41,962 nt of DNA from an uncultured Planctomycetaceae bacterium (GCA_937916515.1 CALFSX010000166.1:1-41962); one strand, 5' to 3'; shown: positions 26,160-35,660, counted from the stretch's first letter. Notes: generated from the sequence alone by a model not told the origin. Translations and numbers: made by a program.

Positions 26160-26531
26160 ATGTCAGTTCGAATTCGGATGAAGTTGATGGGGCGTAAGCA
26201 TCGCCCATTTTATCGAGTTTGCGTAATGGACCGCCAGCGCGCTCGTGACAGCAAGGCTATTGAAGAAGTAGGTTTCTACGACACTTCAGTTGCTGACAAG
26301 TCAAAGCGAGTCAGCCTGAACATGGAGCGAATCGAATATTGGCTTTCTGTTGGTGCTCAACCTTCTGAAAAGGTGAATGCACTGATCAAGAAGGTTAAGA
26401 AGGGCAAATTTGGTGTGGCTTTGGCTCCACCACCAGCCTTGGCACCTAAAGCACCAGAACCAGAGCCTGTTGAAGAAGCACCAGCTGAAGAAGTTGTTGC
26501 AGAAACAGCCACAGAAGCCAGCGCTGAGTAA
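26160..26531 (+). CDS. rpsP: 30S ribosomal protein S16
   Basis: 123 residues. Core S16 from SVRIRMKLMGRKHRPFYRVCVMDRQ to about residue 85, with the usual IEEVGFYDT and ERIEYWLSVGAQPS. A C-terminal extension (about 88-123) rich in Pro, Ala and Glu goes beyond the roughly 80-residue E. coli protein. Spaced 23 bases before trmD. rimM, which often lies between these two genes, is missing. Confidence 0.96.
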   Translation: MSVRIRMKLMGRKHRPFYRVCVMDRQRARDSKAIEEVGFYDTSVADKSKRVSLNMERIEYWLSVGAQPSEKVNALIKKVKKGKFGVALAPPPALAPKAPEPEPVEEAPAEEVVAETATEASAE

Positions 26532-26554
26532 TCTCGCTGCCAAAGCCTGGACCT

Positions 26555-27253
26555 ATGCGATTTGACGTGTTGACACTGTTTCCGGAATTGTTCGAGAGTT
26601 ATCTTGGGCAGGGCTTGTTGAAACTGGCGATCAACCGCGGACTCGTAGACGTTCAGACACACAACTTTCGGCAATTCGCCGATGGAAAACATAAGCAGGT
26701 AGATGACAAACCGTTTGGCGGTGGTCCCGGCATGTTAATCATGTGTGGACCGGTTTATGATTGTGTGGAGGCTGTTCAAAAGCAGCAGGATCGTCCGGGT
26801 AAGCTGATCATGATGAGTCCTCAGGGACGAACGCTGGATCAGAAACTGGTCGAAGAACTTGCTGTGGAAGAACGATTGGTTGTGCTGTGTGGTCGCTACG
26901 AAGGATTCGATGATCGTATCCGGGAAGGCCTGCAGCCGATGGAAATTTCGGCAGGCGACTTTATCTGCAATGGTGGAGAAGTGCCGGCAATGCTGTTGAT
27001 AGATACCGTGATTCGCCTGATTCCAGGTGTTTTGGGTGACGAAACCAGCAGTCGATATGATTCCTTCAGCAACGCAGGTTTGCTGGAGCACCCGCAATTT
27101 ACGCGGCCTCGTGAATTTCGAGGAATGAGTGTTCCGGATGTGTTGTTGAGTGGTAATCACGAAGCCATTGCAAAATGGCAACACGAACAAAGTTTAAAAC
27201 GGACGGCGGAAAGACGATCTGATCTGCTGGACGACAATTCGCATCGGTCGTAG
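26555..27253 (+). CDS. trmD: tRNA (guanine(37)-N(1))-methyltransferase TrmD
   Basis: 232 residues. SPOUT/trefoil-knot methyltransferase that makes m1G37 and prevents frameshifting. Motifs: MRFDVLTLFPELF, DDKPFGGGPGMLIM, VLCGRYEGFDDRI, GDFICNGGEVPAM and YTRP-like FTRPREFRGMSVPDVLLSGNHEAI. Co-directional with rpsP and rplS. Confidence 0.97.
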   Translation: MRFDVLTLFPELFESYLGQGLLKLAINRGLVDVQTHNFRQFADGKHKQVDDKPFGGGPGMLIMCGPVYDCVEAVQKQQDRPGKLIMMSPQGRTLDQKLVEELAVEERLVVLCGRYEGFDDRIREGLQPMEISAGDFICNGGEVPAMLLIDTVIRLIPGVLGDETSSRYDSFSNAGLLEHPQFTRPREFRGMSVPDVLLSGNHEAIAKWQHEQSLKRTAERRSDLLDDNSHRS

Positions 27254-27267
27254 ACCGTCCTGTTGGC

Positions 27268-27286
27268 CAGGATGGATTTCATCCTG
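27268..27286 (+). promoter_or_regulatory. Hairpin in the rplS leader
   Basis: CAGGATG-GATTT-CATCCTG, a perfect seven-base-pair stem in the 56-base trmD-rplS gap, just before the AAGGA ribosome site of rplS. It may tune translation or RNA processing. No similarity to a named leader is claimed. Confidence 0.35.
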
Positions 27287-27309
27287 CAGAAGAATAAGGA
27301 ACCCTGATT

Positions 27310-27696
27310 ATGAGACACGAACTTATCGATTTGGCTGAGAAATCAAGCCTGCGAGCAGAGCCGCTGAACTTTGCAGTTGGCGACACCGTTGACGTACACA
27401 CAAGAATTCTGGAAGGCAGCAAAGAGCGTATCCAGATTTTCAGTGGCGTAGTGATCGCTCGACGCGGCCACGGCACAGCTGAAATGTTCACCGTTCGCCG
27501 CATCGTTGCTGGCGAAGGCGTTGAACGAACATTCCCTTGCAACTCACCTAAGATCGCCATGATCGAAGTGAAACGACACGGTCGCGTACGTCGAGCCAAG
27601 TTGTTCTACCTTCGTGACCGCACAGGTAAGGCGACTCGCTTGCGTGAGCGTAAGTCAAAGCCATGGGAATCAGATCCAAACGCTAAGAAGAAATAA
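27310..27696 (+). CDS. rplS: 50S ribosomal protein L19
   Basis: 128 residues. Typical L19 core: [40 protein letters not shown]-like [47 protein letters not shown]. At the 30S-50S interface. AAGGA lies before the ATG. The last gene of the block, followed by a strong terminator. Confidence 0.97.
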   Translation: MRHELIDLAEKSSLRAEPLNFAVGDTVDVHTRILEGSKERIQIFSGVVIARRGHGTAEMFTVRRIVAGEGVERTFPCNSPKIAMIEVKRHGRVRRAKLFYLRDRTGKATRLRERKSKPWESDPNAKKK

Positions 27697-27779
27697 CATT
27701 CGCCGTGTCACCAGAAGTTCGCGCGTCACACAACGACGCTGCAACAGTCAGGTGATCACACAGCGATGAAAACAGAATT

Positions 27780-27821
27780 GGCGATGGTCTGGCTCACGGG
27801 TTCCTCAGACCATCGCCTTTT
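27780..27821 (+). terminator. Strong intrinsic terminator after rplS
   Basis: GGCGATGGTCTG pairs perfectly with CAGACCATCGCC (12 base pairs) around a 14-base loop, then TTTT. Located 84 bases after the rplS stop. Confidence 0.9.
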
Positions 27822-27830
27822 CGCTGCGCG

Positions 27831-28388
27831 TTGGTTCAGGTAAGAAGTTCATTGCAGCAGCAAGGCAATCCACAAATCAGCCATCGTCAATTCATGCCTT
27901 TTTGCGTGGCATTAAGAACGGTACCAGCAGTCATCAGAGCGACAAGAACAGACCCCGAGGGATTGCGTAGCTTGTTTGTCAGGCTATGCTTAAACGCTGC
28001 TTTGGTTACGGCGACAATCGGGTGGTGCGTCGGGCAGTTTCAGGAAACAAACGCTCTCTACTCGAATGCTTCATGCACCTTCCAGGTACTACTGGACAGC
28101 ACTGGGTGGAGAGTTTGCAGCACAATGTTTGTGAGTCATCCGAGCTGGCAGCTTTCAACATGGGCCAATCGAGACGATCCGTGGATCCAGATTTCGAACA
28201 GCGCCAGTCGTATAACGCTTTTTCCCGGGATAGTATTTGATTCCTCGGAATCTGTACTGAAACGGCGTAGATTAAGTGCGACGCACACTGCAACGCTTGC
28301 GATTGCTGTTGCCGTGTTTACATTCTCAAATCGTAACCTGATTGCAGGTGCATTTTCAATGATCACACGCGGACGACGACCACGTTGA
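27831..28388 (+). CDS. Possible hypothetical membrane protein
   Basis: 185 residues from TTG 27831; ATG 27894 would give 164. Two hydrophobic stretches (about 53-68 and 150-165) and a Trp-rich middle. Codon use differs from neighbours (more ATA, CTA, GTA, AGA), which could mean transfer or no real gene. No family recognised and no ribosome site. The following 80 bases to yraN are empty. Confidence 0.35.
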   Translation: MVQVRSSLQQQGNPQISHRQFMPFCVALRTVPAVIRATRTDPEGLRSLFVRLCLNAALVTATIGWCVGQFQETNALYSNASCTFQVLLDSTGWRVCSTMFVSHPSWQLSTWANRDDPWIQISNSASRITLFPGIVFDSSESVLKRRRLSATHTATLAIAVAVFTFSNRNLIAGAFSMITRGRRPR

Positions 28389-28467
28389 ACGTACTCACTG
28401 CGAAAATTACTGTGACGAAGGGGACATGTTTGCCCGTGCTGAAATTCGGGCTTAGCCGAGCGTCATC

Positions 28468-28848
28468 ATGAAGCGGTTTCTTCACAAACTATTGGGTGAT
28501 AAGGGAGAGCGGGCGGCGGTTCGATTTCTGAAGAAGAAGGGGATGCGAATTGTCGCCCGGCAGTATCGCAATCAGTTTGGCGAAATCGACATCATTGCGT
28601 TGGATGGCACCTGCATTGTGTTTGTTGAAGTGAAGACTCGGCAATCTGCAAATTCCGGCCAGCCGTTTGAGGCGGTCGACAATCGCAAACAAAGAAAGCT
28701 GACAAAGCTGGCTCTGGTGTGGCTGAAGAAAAACAAACGCCTAAGCCAGTCTGCCAGATTCGATGTGATTTCGATTATCTGGCCGGAGGGTAAACAGGAA
28801 CCACACATTGACCACTTCATCAACGCTTTTGAAGCCATTGGCGATTGA
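28468..28848 (+). CDS. yraN: UPF0102 (YraN) family nuclease-like protein
   Basis: 126 residues. PD-(D/E)XK endonuclease-like core: GERAAVRFLKKKGMRIVARQYR, then GEIDIIALDGTCIVFVEVKTR with the D...ExK triad, and RFDVISI. Function unproven in any species. In many bacteria yraN lies near the rplS/rnhB region, consistent with this place; rnhB itself is absent here. Confidence 0.93.
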   Translation: MKRFLHKLLGDKGERAAVRFLKKKGMRIVARQYRNQFGEIDIIALDGTCIVFVEVKTRQSANSGQPFEAVDNRKQRKLTKLALVWLKKNKRLSQSARFDVISIIWPEGKQEPHIDHFINAFEAIGD

Positions 28849-28916
28849 TCGATTGCCATACGTTGCCTGTTCCATTGGCACGTGTCACTGCATTTACTGG
28901 TTAGCCACGATGTAAC

Positions 28917-29990
28917 TCATCGCTGATAGATCGGCAGATAACCGTATTCGATACACAGTGCCAGCAGTGACATCGACGTGGCGTAGACGTCTCCTGCTCC
29001 GCGTTCGCTGCCATGAATGGGGCGCCAATAGCCGGATGGATTTTGCATGCCAAGAACGGTCTCATACAAAATCGGACGAGCCGTCTTCCATTCCTCACCG
29101 CCAACCTTGTACATGCCGACCGTGCAGTAGTAAACACCGTAATAGAAATAGTGTTCCTGTTTGGTGAGCGGTCGTGCCAGAATCAGTTGAGCGGCCGCCA
29201 TCGTTTCCGGCGTGCGATGTTCTCCACAAACTTCGAGGGCAACGATTCCGGTTCCCGAACGAGTCACCGTAGCGCCGTGTCCGGCCATGTAGCCAAAGCC
29301 ACCACCCCGTTCGACTCGCAATCGTTTGATATAGGCAATGGCTCGATCAATATTCTGACTGGGCACATCGCACCCGATATCCTTGGCAGCTCGCAAGGCC
29401 AGCAATTGCCACGCTGTCACGCTTAAATCTGCGTCGCCGCTGGTTGGTTGATATCGCCAGCCTCCATCGTGTTGGCGTCCCTTGGGATGATTCTGTGCGT
29501 CGACGATTAACCGAATCGCTTTTTCCAAAGCTTTCTGGCAACGGTCCGCCTGGTCGCCGCTGACCATTCCGGCTACTTCCGCCAACATTAAAGTTGCGAT
29601 TCCATGACTATACATGGGACCGTGACTGCGTTGAACACCCACCAGAATTCCGTTCGGCTGCTGTTCGCTTAAGACCCAGGCGATACCTTTGGAGATGATG
29701 CGACCGTACGGACCTTCTTCGGGGACATGCCCCGCCGCCATGAACGACATGATCGCCAGCGACGTTGCGGCGGTGGACTCACCGTAGCTTTCGGAAAGCC
29801 ATGCTCCCGACGGTTGCTGCTGCTTAGACAGCCAGTCCAACGCTCGATTAACGCTGGCGTCGATCCGCTGTTGTCGCTCTGCATCCTGAGCGCACGTATC
29901 TGAACATGTCAACGATGCGACCAACAAAAAGGCGACGGTTGCCAGTGCAGCATTTGCGACAGACAGAATACGTCGTTTTCGTGGTGACAT
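28917..29990 (-). CDS. Secreted prenyltransferase/squalene-oxidase repeat protein
   Basis: 357 residues from ATG 29990. The N-terminus has a basic start, a hydrophobic segment and an AQD cleavage-like site (signal peptide about 1-35). Repeats of the terpenoid-cyclase alpha/alpha barrel follow: LSKQQQPSGAW, LSEQQPNGI, RQHDGGWRYQPTSGDADLS, VERGGGFGYM and MQNPSGYWRP. No DXDD cyclase motif. Probably a periplasmic scaffold or binding protein, a group expanded in planctomycetes. The frame continues to 30053 but that would run into the hairpin repeat, so the shorter start is used. Confidence 0.8.
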   Translation of the reverse strand: MSPRKRRILSVANAALATVAFLLVASLTCSDTCAQDAERQQRIDASVNRALDWLSKQQQPSGAWLSESYGESTAATSLAIMSFMAAGHVPEEGPYGRIISKGIAWVLSEQQPNGILVGVQRSHGPMYSHGIATLMLAEVAGMVSGDQADRCQKALEKAIRLIVDAQNHPKGRQHDGGWRYQPTSGDADLSVTAWQLLALRAAKDIGCDVPSQNIDRAIAYIKRLRVERGGGFGYMAGHGATVTRSGTGIVALEVCGEHRTPETMAAAQLILARPLTKQEHYFYYGVYYCTVGMYKVGGEEWKTARPILYETVLGMQNPSGYWRPIHGSERGAGDVYATSMSLLALCIEYGYLPIYQR

Positions 29991-30050
29991 AAGCAATCGT
30001 TCTTTAACTGGACAGCGCCAGGTTTGATGAAACGTCAGTTTTCTGTAATT

Positions 30051-30128
30051 CACATCAGCCGCAGGGCGTTAGCCTCGGTTCGTTTGGGGCACGGAAAAAA
30101 CCGGGGCTAACGCCCTGCGGCTGATGTG
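30051..30128. repeat. Long perfect hairpin, REP-like intergenic element
   Basis: 30-base arms (30051-30080 and 30099-30128) pair with a single G-T mismatch around an 18-base loop. The arm core is CAGCCGCAGGGCGTTAGCC. No T run follows either arm, so it is not a classical intrinsic terminator, but it could block exonuclease or polymerase between two minus-strand genes. Confidence 0.85.
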
Positions 30129-30216
30129 GGTTGTAGAAACATTGACCTTTCATTGAACCTGGCCCTGTCCAGCTTGGCAATGTGGCGTATTCTCAACTAT
30201 TCAAATCGTAAACCGT

Positions 30217-31923
30217 TTAACCGACCTTTGCCTGCAGACCTTCCAGTCCAATTCTGGCACAGTAGTCGCCAAACGATTCTGAATCGTGGCGTTCAGCTTT
30301 GTACGCGACAAGCAGTGGCGACAGCGTTGGCACAATTTCTTCCAATGGCACCATATCTTTATAGATGAAGCACAGCCGAGTGCCTTCTGGGTTTCCGCCA
30401 AGGAATACGGTGTACTTACCGACAGCTTTTCCAACCAACCCGATATCGGGTGTATAAGGTCGAGCACAGCCGTTGGGGCAGCCCGTCATGTGCAGAGCAA
30501 TCTGCTGTGACTGCAGGCCGATTTTTGCAATTTCGATATCGAACTCGTCAATCAAGCCCGGCAAAGCCCGTTCGGATTCTGTAATCGACAATCCGCAGGT
30601 TGGAAACGCAGGGCAGGCAATGGAGTATCTTCGCAGCAACGATAGCTCGTCGGCATTCTTCATCCCGTACTCCGCCAGCATGCGGTCAATTTCGGCTTTA
30701 TCGGAAGGATCGATGTCGCAAAGAATGACGCCTTGCAAAGCGGTTAGCCGAGTGTCCATGCCGAACTTTGTCAGGATGGCTTTCAGTCCGCTTTTGATGC
30801 GAAGATCGCCTTCGTCTTTGATGCGTCCGTTTTCGATGTTGACGCCAAGGAACAGTTTGCCATCGCCCTGTTCGTGCCACCCAATGTGATCGTCGACGCC
30901 GGTCACGTCAGTCGAAAGCGGTTCCGGAAGGCTCTGGCCATAGTATTCTTCCACTTTGGCTTTGAACTTTGCAACGCCCCAGTTTTCCAGCACGTACTTT
31001 AGTCGAGCAACTTTGCGATCTTCTCGATTACCAAAGTCACGCTGAACTTTCACAATCGCTTCGGCGACGGCGACGACCTGTTCTGGTGTGACAAAAGTCA
31101 GCTTGTCTCCCAGTCGCGGAAACGTTTTTTCTGCGGATGGAGTTCGTCCCATGCCGCCGCCAACAAGCACGTTGTAGCCGACGATTTTGTCGCCTTCAAT
31201 AACAGCCAGCAGACCAAGATCCTGTGTGTAAACATCCACACAGTTATCAGCCGGGTCAGCAATTGCCATCTTGAATTTTCGAGGCAGATAGCGATCACCG
31301 TAAATTGGCTCTTTGACCGGAGTAAACTCTGTGACGTCCGTTTTCTGCCCATCGTCGTCGGTCAGCCAGATGTCAAAATAGCTTGTCGACTTTGGCTTGA
31401 AGTGATCGGCAAGTTCCTGAGACAGAGCCTGCATCTGATCGAAGACAGCGTTGTTTTTGAATGGAGCCGGGCAGCACATGACGTTGCGATTCACGTCTCC
31501 ACACGCTGCATACGTTGTTAGTTTGGAGTCGTTAATCGCGCGGATTGTTTCCTTCAGGTTGCTTTTCAGCACTCCATGCAACTGAAAGCCCTGGCGAGTT
31601 GTGATTCGAACGGTGCCGTTGGCAAGTCGGTCGCACAAATCGAGTTCTGCCAGAAACTGAGCATTCGTAACTCGACCACCCGGAATACGTGTGCGGACCA
31701 TGCAGGAATATGCTTTATCCTTTTTGGTGCCGTCTTCGTTCTTTTGCTTGCGAACGTCGCGGTCGTCCTGCATATAGCTGCCGTGGTTTTTTAACAGCTG
31801 AGATGCATCGTCGCTGAAGCTTGGATCATCATTCTTGAGTTCGTCAGGAATCGTTCCGCGAAGTTGGTGACTGCCTTCTTTAAGGATTTCCAGTTTGCTG
31901 AGGTTGATGTCTGCCGTGGACAT
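30217..31923 (-). CDS. Ferredoxin-type sulfite/nitrite reductase (siroheme, 4Fe-4S)
   Basis: 568 residues. Two half-repeats of the NiR/SiR fold (IRTTRQGFQLHG in the first) and the siroheme-cluster ligands Cys437-x5-Cys443 (ACPAFPTCGLSITESER) and Cys482-x3-Cys486 (TGCPNGCARPY). The ACPAFPTCGL version is usual in sulfite reductases, so six-electron reduction of sulfite to sulfide in cysteine synthesis is the best reading; nitrite reductase is the alternative. No flavoprotein cysJ nearby, so ferredoxin is the likely donor. Stands alone. A short inverted repeat lies 132 bases upstream. Confidence 0.9.
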   Translation of the reverse strand: MSTADINLSKLEILKEGSHQLRGTIPDELKNDDPSFSDDASQLLKNHGSYMQDDRDVRKQKNEDGTKKDKAYSCMVRTRIPGGRVTNAQFLAELDLCDRLANGTVRITTRQGFQLHGVLKSNLKETIRAINDSKLTTYAACGDVNRNVMCCPAPFKNNAVFDQMQALSQELADHFKPKSTSYFDIWLTDDDGQKTDVTEFTPVKEPIYGDRYLPRKFKMAIADPADNCVDVYTQDLGLLAVIEGDKIVGYNVLVGGGMGRTPSAEKTFPRLGDKLTFVTPEQVVAVAEAIVKVQRDFGNREDRKVARLKYVLENWGVAKFKAKVEEYYGQSLPEPLSTDVTGVDDHIGWHEQGDGKLFLGVNIENGRIKDEGDLRIKSGLKAILTKFGMDTRLTALQGVILCDIDPSDKAEIDRMLAEYGMKNADELSLLRRYSIACPAFPTCGLSITESERALPGLIDEFDIEIAKIGLQSQQIALHMTGCPNGCARPYTPDIGLVGKAVGKYTVFLGGNPEGTRLCFIYKDMVPLEEIVPTLSPLLVAYKAERHDSESFGDYCARIGLEGLQAKVG

Positions 31924-32417
31924 TTGATCGTTGTTCCTGATGTCTTGAAGATCGAGTAATTATTAACTGCATCCGACCTGCCGAAACAATATTGGGCAGC
32001 CGACGCATGATTTTTCAAAAGCAAACTGCACTGGATCGCCGTAGACGCTCACGGTTTAGCACGCTAAAGAGGTGTAGAGAGTATAGGGGCCGTTAAATTG
32101 CTTGAATAGTCGGTTTGACGCGTTTGCGAATTCTGATCAATTGTCTGGCGGTTTGATGCATCAGTCACTTCGACGAAGCAGAAATGTGGAGCTGCAATTT
32201 CCCAGGCTTGTTGGGTGGGATACAATTCAGCCGCCTGAATCCCAATGCCTCAGAAAACGCATTCTGGCGAGAAAACTGGTTCTCGGATTCGAAATTGCGA
32301 TACGGCGATATAATGCTGACGTTGAACCGGGTTCTAATCATTGCGATTTCCTGATCTCATGACTGACATGGTGCCCTGGTTTTTGCCCGCTCGATCGTAC
32401 AACTGGCTTATTAAAAC
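31924..32417. other. Divergent intergenic region between the reductase and pgpA
   Basis: 494 bases with no supported gene. The only structure noted is the inverted repeat at 32055-32068. Confidence 0.5.
32055..32068. promoter_or_regulatory. Inverted repeat upstream of the sulfite reductase
   Basis: TTTAGC-AC-GCTAAA, six-base arms with a two-base spacer, 132 bases before the reductase start on the minus strand. Possible operator; the regulator is unknown. Confidence 0.3.
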
Positions 32418-32891
32418 GTGAATTTTCCCAACCGCTTGATTTTGTTTGCCGCCGAAGGCTTTGGACTTGGAAGAATCAAGCCGGCACCCGGAACATGGGG
32501 CAGCCTTTGGGGGCTGCCGATCGGCTGGCTGCTGGGATACTTCGACACCACCTGGTGGATGCGATTGCTGGTGGGGTTGGCGATGTTTATTGTGGGAGTG
32601 CCCATTTGCGGTCGAGGAGCCGCGTTGCGAAATATGAAAGATCCGGGCAGCGTTGTGTGGGACGAGATGGCCGCCTTTCCAATTGTCTTTGCCTTTGTGC
32701 CCCTGAATGATTCCAGAATGTGGATTATTCTGGCGCTGGGATTTGGGCTGTTTCGTCTGTTCGATATCTGGAAACCTGCGCCGGTGAGTCACTGCGATAA
32801 ATGGTCGGGAGGATTTGGGATAATGATTGATGACACCGTTGCCGCCATCTATGCCTGCCTGACCCTGATTGTGATTACAAGGTTCATTTAA
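32418..32891 (+). CDS. pgpA: Phosphatidylglycerophosphatase A
   Basis: 157 residues, GTG start. PgpA signature AAEGFGLGRIKPAPGTWGSLWGLP, then VWDEMAAFPI and FRLFDIWKPAPVSHCDKWSGGFGIMIDDTVAAIYA with conserved acidic metal ligands. Several membrane helices. Dephosphorylates phosphatidylglycerophosphate to phosphatidylglycerol. Followed on the same strand by the dus gene. Confidence 0.93.
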   Translation: MNFPNRLILFAAEGFGLGRIKPAPGTWGSLWGLPIGWLLGYFDTTWWMRLLVGLAMFIVGVPICGRGAALRNMKDPGSVVWDEMAAFPIVFAFVPLNDSRMWIILALGFGLFRLFDIWKPAPVSHCDKWSGGFGIMIDDTVAAIYACLTLIVITRFI

Positions 32892-32997
32892 TACTTACAG
32901 ATTTTGCCTACCCACAGCTCTAAGTAAATTCCTTCAGCCCAGGCCTGCCAATGCTTTGCCGTAAGTGCTGACATGCCTCTCAACTCGATTTTCCAGG

Positions 32998-34173
32998 ATG
33001 ACTGTCATCAAGAACGCCATTCCCGACGCCTTCAAGAAAAACTCCAGCGAATCTGCAGCAGATGCAGAAAACCACGCGGACAGCTTGCACGGACTTACAG
33101 CCGTTGAACGCCCGGAATTTCGTGGCGACGTGTCTTATGGAGCTCTAAAGCTTTCCAGCCGCTACATGCTTTCACCGCTGGCCGGCTTCACAACTCTTTC
33201 GTTTCGCCGCATCGTGCGCAACATCGGCGGCGTGGGACTTGCGACAACCGACCTTGTCAATTGTCGCGCCTTGTTGTCCGACAACGAACGCACGTTGCAG
33301 ATGATTGAAACTCACGCAGAAGATCAGCCGTTTGCCGTGCAGATTTTCGGCAGTGAAACGCAGTACATGGTCGAAGCGGCTCAGTATCTGGAAAATCGCG
33401 GTGTCGCCACAATCGACATCAACATGGGTTGCCCGGTTAATCGCATCGCAGGAGCTGGTTCTGGTGCTGGCATGATGTGCAAAACCGACAGCACCATTTC
33501 CATGGTTCAGAAGATTGTTGAATCCGTAAAGATTCCGGTCAGCGTAAAAATGCGGCTGGGCTGGGACGACAACAACATAACCGCGCCATTCTTCGCTTCG
33601 GAATTTGAAAAGGTGGGAGTGTGCGCGATCGCAATTCATGGACGAACTCGCGAACAGGGATTCAGCGGCACGGTTTCTCGACCGGGCATTCGCAAAGTTG
33701 TGGAAGCGGTGGAAAACATTCCGGTAGTCGGCAACGGCGACGTTCGCAATGTAGCGGATGCCGCAACCATGATTCGCGAAACCGGTTGTCACGCGGTATC
33801 GATCGGTCGAGCTGCCCTGGCGAATCCGTGGATCTTCCGTCAGCTGGAAGAATGGGAACGCACAGGCAGCTATTCGCCCGCTGGCACGTTCGAAGAACGA
33901 CTGCAGTTAATGGTACAACAGTACTCGTACATCGAAGAACGCCACGGAGCCGATCGAGCGATCATCATTTTTCGCAAGATGGCTCACTGGTATCTGAAAG
34001 GCATGCAGATTCGTAAAAAGCTGCGAGGCGAATTTCAATTCATCAAGACTCGCGATGAATTTGACGCCACTCTGGAACGAATCCGGCAGGAAGGACCTGT
34101 CGGCGGAAATCGTTCGGGCGTACTTTCAGACTGCCACATACCGGTTCCGGCCGGGCCTGTTTCCAAATGGTAG
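32998..34173 (+). CDS. tRNA-dihydrouridine synthase (Dus family)
   Basis: 391 residues from ATG 32998. FMN TIM-barrel with YMLSPLAGFTTLSFRRI, INMGCPVNRIAGAGSGAGM (catalytic Cys in GCP), VKMRLGWDD, IAIHGRTREQGFSGT and VVGNGDVRNVADA. Reduces uridines in the tRNA D-loop with NADPH. DusB-like, but the subfamily is not certain. An upstream GTG at 32965 would add 11 residues. The N-terminal 45 residues before the barrel are not typical. Confidence 0.92.
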   Translation: MTVIKNAIPDAFKKNSSESAADAENHADSLHGLTAVERPEFRGDVSYGALKLSSRYMLSPLAGFTTLSFRRIVRNIGGVGLATTDLVNCRALLSDNERTLQMIETHAEDQPFAVQIFGSETQYMVEAAQYLENRGVATIDINMGCPVNRIAGAGSGAGMMCKTDSTISMVQKIVESVKIPVSVKMRLGWDDNNITAPFFASEFEKVGVCAIAIHGRTREQGFSGTVSRPGIRKVVEAVENIPVVGNGDVRNVADAATMIRETGCHAVSIGRAALANPWIFRQLEEWERTGSYSPAGTFEERLQLMVQQYSYIEERHGADRAIIIFRKMAHWYLKGMQIRKKLRGEFQFIKTRDEFDATLERIRQEGPVGGNRSGVLSDCHIPVPAGPVSKW

Positions 34174-34253
34174 GCGCGTGGTTCGATCAGTTTGCCAGGC
34201 GTAAGTTCAAACCGACAACACGCCGAAACCAGTAAACATCTCCGGCCACGTTC

Positions 34254-35660
34254 TTACATAATGGAGAAGTAGTTGGCGACAGCGAAGTCGAATGCTTCGT
34301 TCGAAATTTCCAGCGGCTTCTGATGATAGTTGCAGTAGTTTCTTACCTGCAAAATCAAGTCGCGAGGCTGGCACAAACGAAACGGACGATTGACGGCCAG
34401 ATAGTGGTTCTTGATCAGGTGCTCTACGCATTCCGGGCGTTCTTCAAACTTTAACACTCTGCTCATGATCCCGCAGAGTTCTCGGAATTCTTCTTCTGAT
34501 GGATCCGGCACTTCAATCTTGTAAGGAATACGACGCAGAAACGCTCCGTCAACCAGATCCTTCGGTTCCAGGTTGGTGCTGAAAATAATCAATTGGTCAA
34601 ACGGCACTTTGATCTTCTTGCCGCTTGGCAGGTTCATGAAGTCGTAGCGTTTTTCCAGAGGCACAATCCAACGATTCAACAACACGTCAACGGGCATTGT
34701 TTGACGCCCAAAGTCGTCGATAACCAAAGTGCCACAGTTGCTTTTCAGCTGCAGAGGTGATTCGCAGATTTTTGACGTTTCGTTTTTTGTGATTTCAAGT
34801 TCCGCCATCGTCAATTCACCACCGGCGATGACAGTGGGACGTTTAATACGAACCCAGCGACGGTCGATCATCTGAGCATCCAGCAGGCCGGTGCTTTTTT
34901 GAGGATCTTCCACTTCTTCATGCACACCCGGGTCATAAACGCGAATGATCTCGCCTTCAATATAGATCGCTCGTGGCATCCAGATCTGCGACCCAAATGC
35001 ATCCGTCACACGTTCGGCGATACTGGTTTTTCCGTTGCCTGGCTGACCAAACAAAAACATACCTCGACCGGAATTGACGGCAGGTCCCAGCTTGTCCAGC
35101 ATTTCCTTATTGATGATCAGTCCATCAAATGCCTGTTTAAGCTGGTCGGCTGTTACGACCTGTCCAGCAATGGACTGAGCAGAAACGGATGCGACATAGT
35201 CTTCCAGCGAAACTGGAGTTGCACCGAAATAGGTACACTCATCGTGATAGCGTTTGCCACGCTCACGACCACTTTCTGTGACGACATATTCTGAGTCGCC
35301 TGTATTTGTCGTTCCGGCGAGGTCAACCTGCTTGTCGGTGCGCAGCTGTCGCATGATCGGTTCGATCACTTTAAACGACAGCTTCATCTGCCCGGCAATG
35401 TTACGGACAGATGCCATGCCGACCTGATAAAGATACTTCATGATCAACCGCTCCAGCAAAGAGGCGGATATCCCCGTCTCTCGAATGCTCTGCGGTTGAC
35501 GTGGAGTAAATTCCTCCGATCCTGATTCGGCAGGTGCGGACGACGTGCGTACGCTGGATTCTGTGGCAGCAGGATCACCCAGAAGTTGATTGACCCGATT
35601 GAACAGATCATCAAGGCCGGAAGAAACTGCAGATGGACCTGAATTTGTTTGAGAGGTCAA
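34254..35660 (-). CDS. AAA+ ATPase with N-terminal winged-helix-like region
   Basis: About 468 residues from TTG 35660, which has AAGGA seven bases upstream; the frame extends to 35720. A Ser/Pro/Glu-rich N-terminus (to about 55) precedes a helical winged-helix-like part ([25 protein letters not shown], then [18 protein letters not shown]), then an AAA+ module with Walker [10 protein letters not shown] (205-212) and Walker B TLVIDDFG (about 311-317). [25 protein letters not shown] fits sensor 1 and the arginine-finger region. Resembles conserved but uncharacterised ATPases found in planctomycetes; the partner is unknown. Confidence 0.82.
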   Translation of the reverse strand: MTSQTNSGPSAVSSGLDDLFNRVNQLLGDPAATESSVRTSSAPAESGSEEFTPRQPQSIRETGISASLLERLIMKYLYQVGMASVRNIAGQMKLSFKVIEPIMRQLRTDKQVDLAGTTNTGDSEYVVTESGRERGKRYHDECTYFGATPVSLEDYVASVSAQSIAGQVVTADQLKQAFDGLIINKEMLDKLGPAVNSGRGMFLFGQPGNGKTSIAERVTDAFGSQIWMPRAIYIEGEIIRVYDPGVHEEVEDPQKSTGLLDAQMIDRRWVRIKRPTVIAGGELTMAELEITKNETSKICESPLQLKSNCGTLVIDDFGRQTMPVDVLLNRWIVPLEKRYDFMNLPSGKKIKVPFDQLIIFSTNLEPKDLVDGAFLRRIPYKIEVPDPSEEEFRELCGIMSRVLKFEERPECVEHLIKNHYLAVNRPFRLCQPRDLILQVRNYCNYHQKPLEISNEAFDFAVANYFSIM

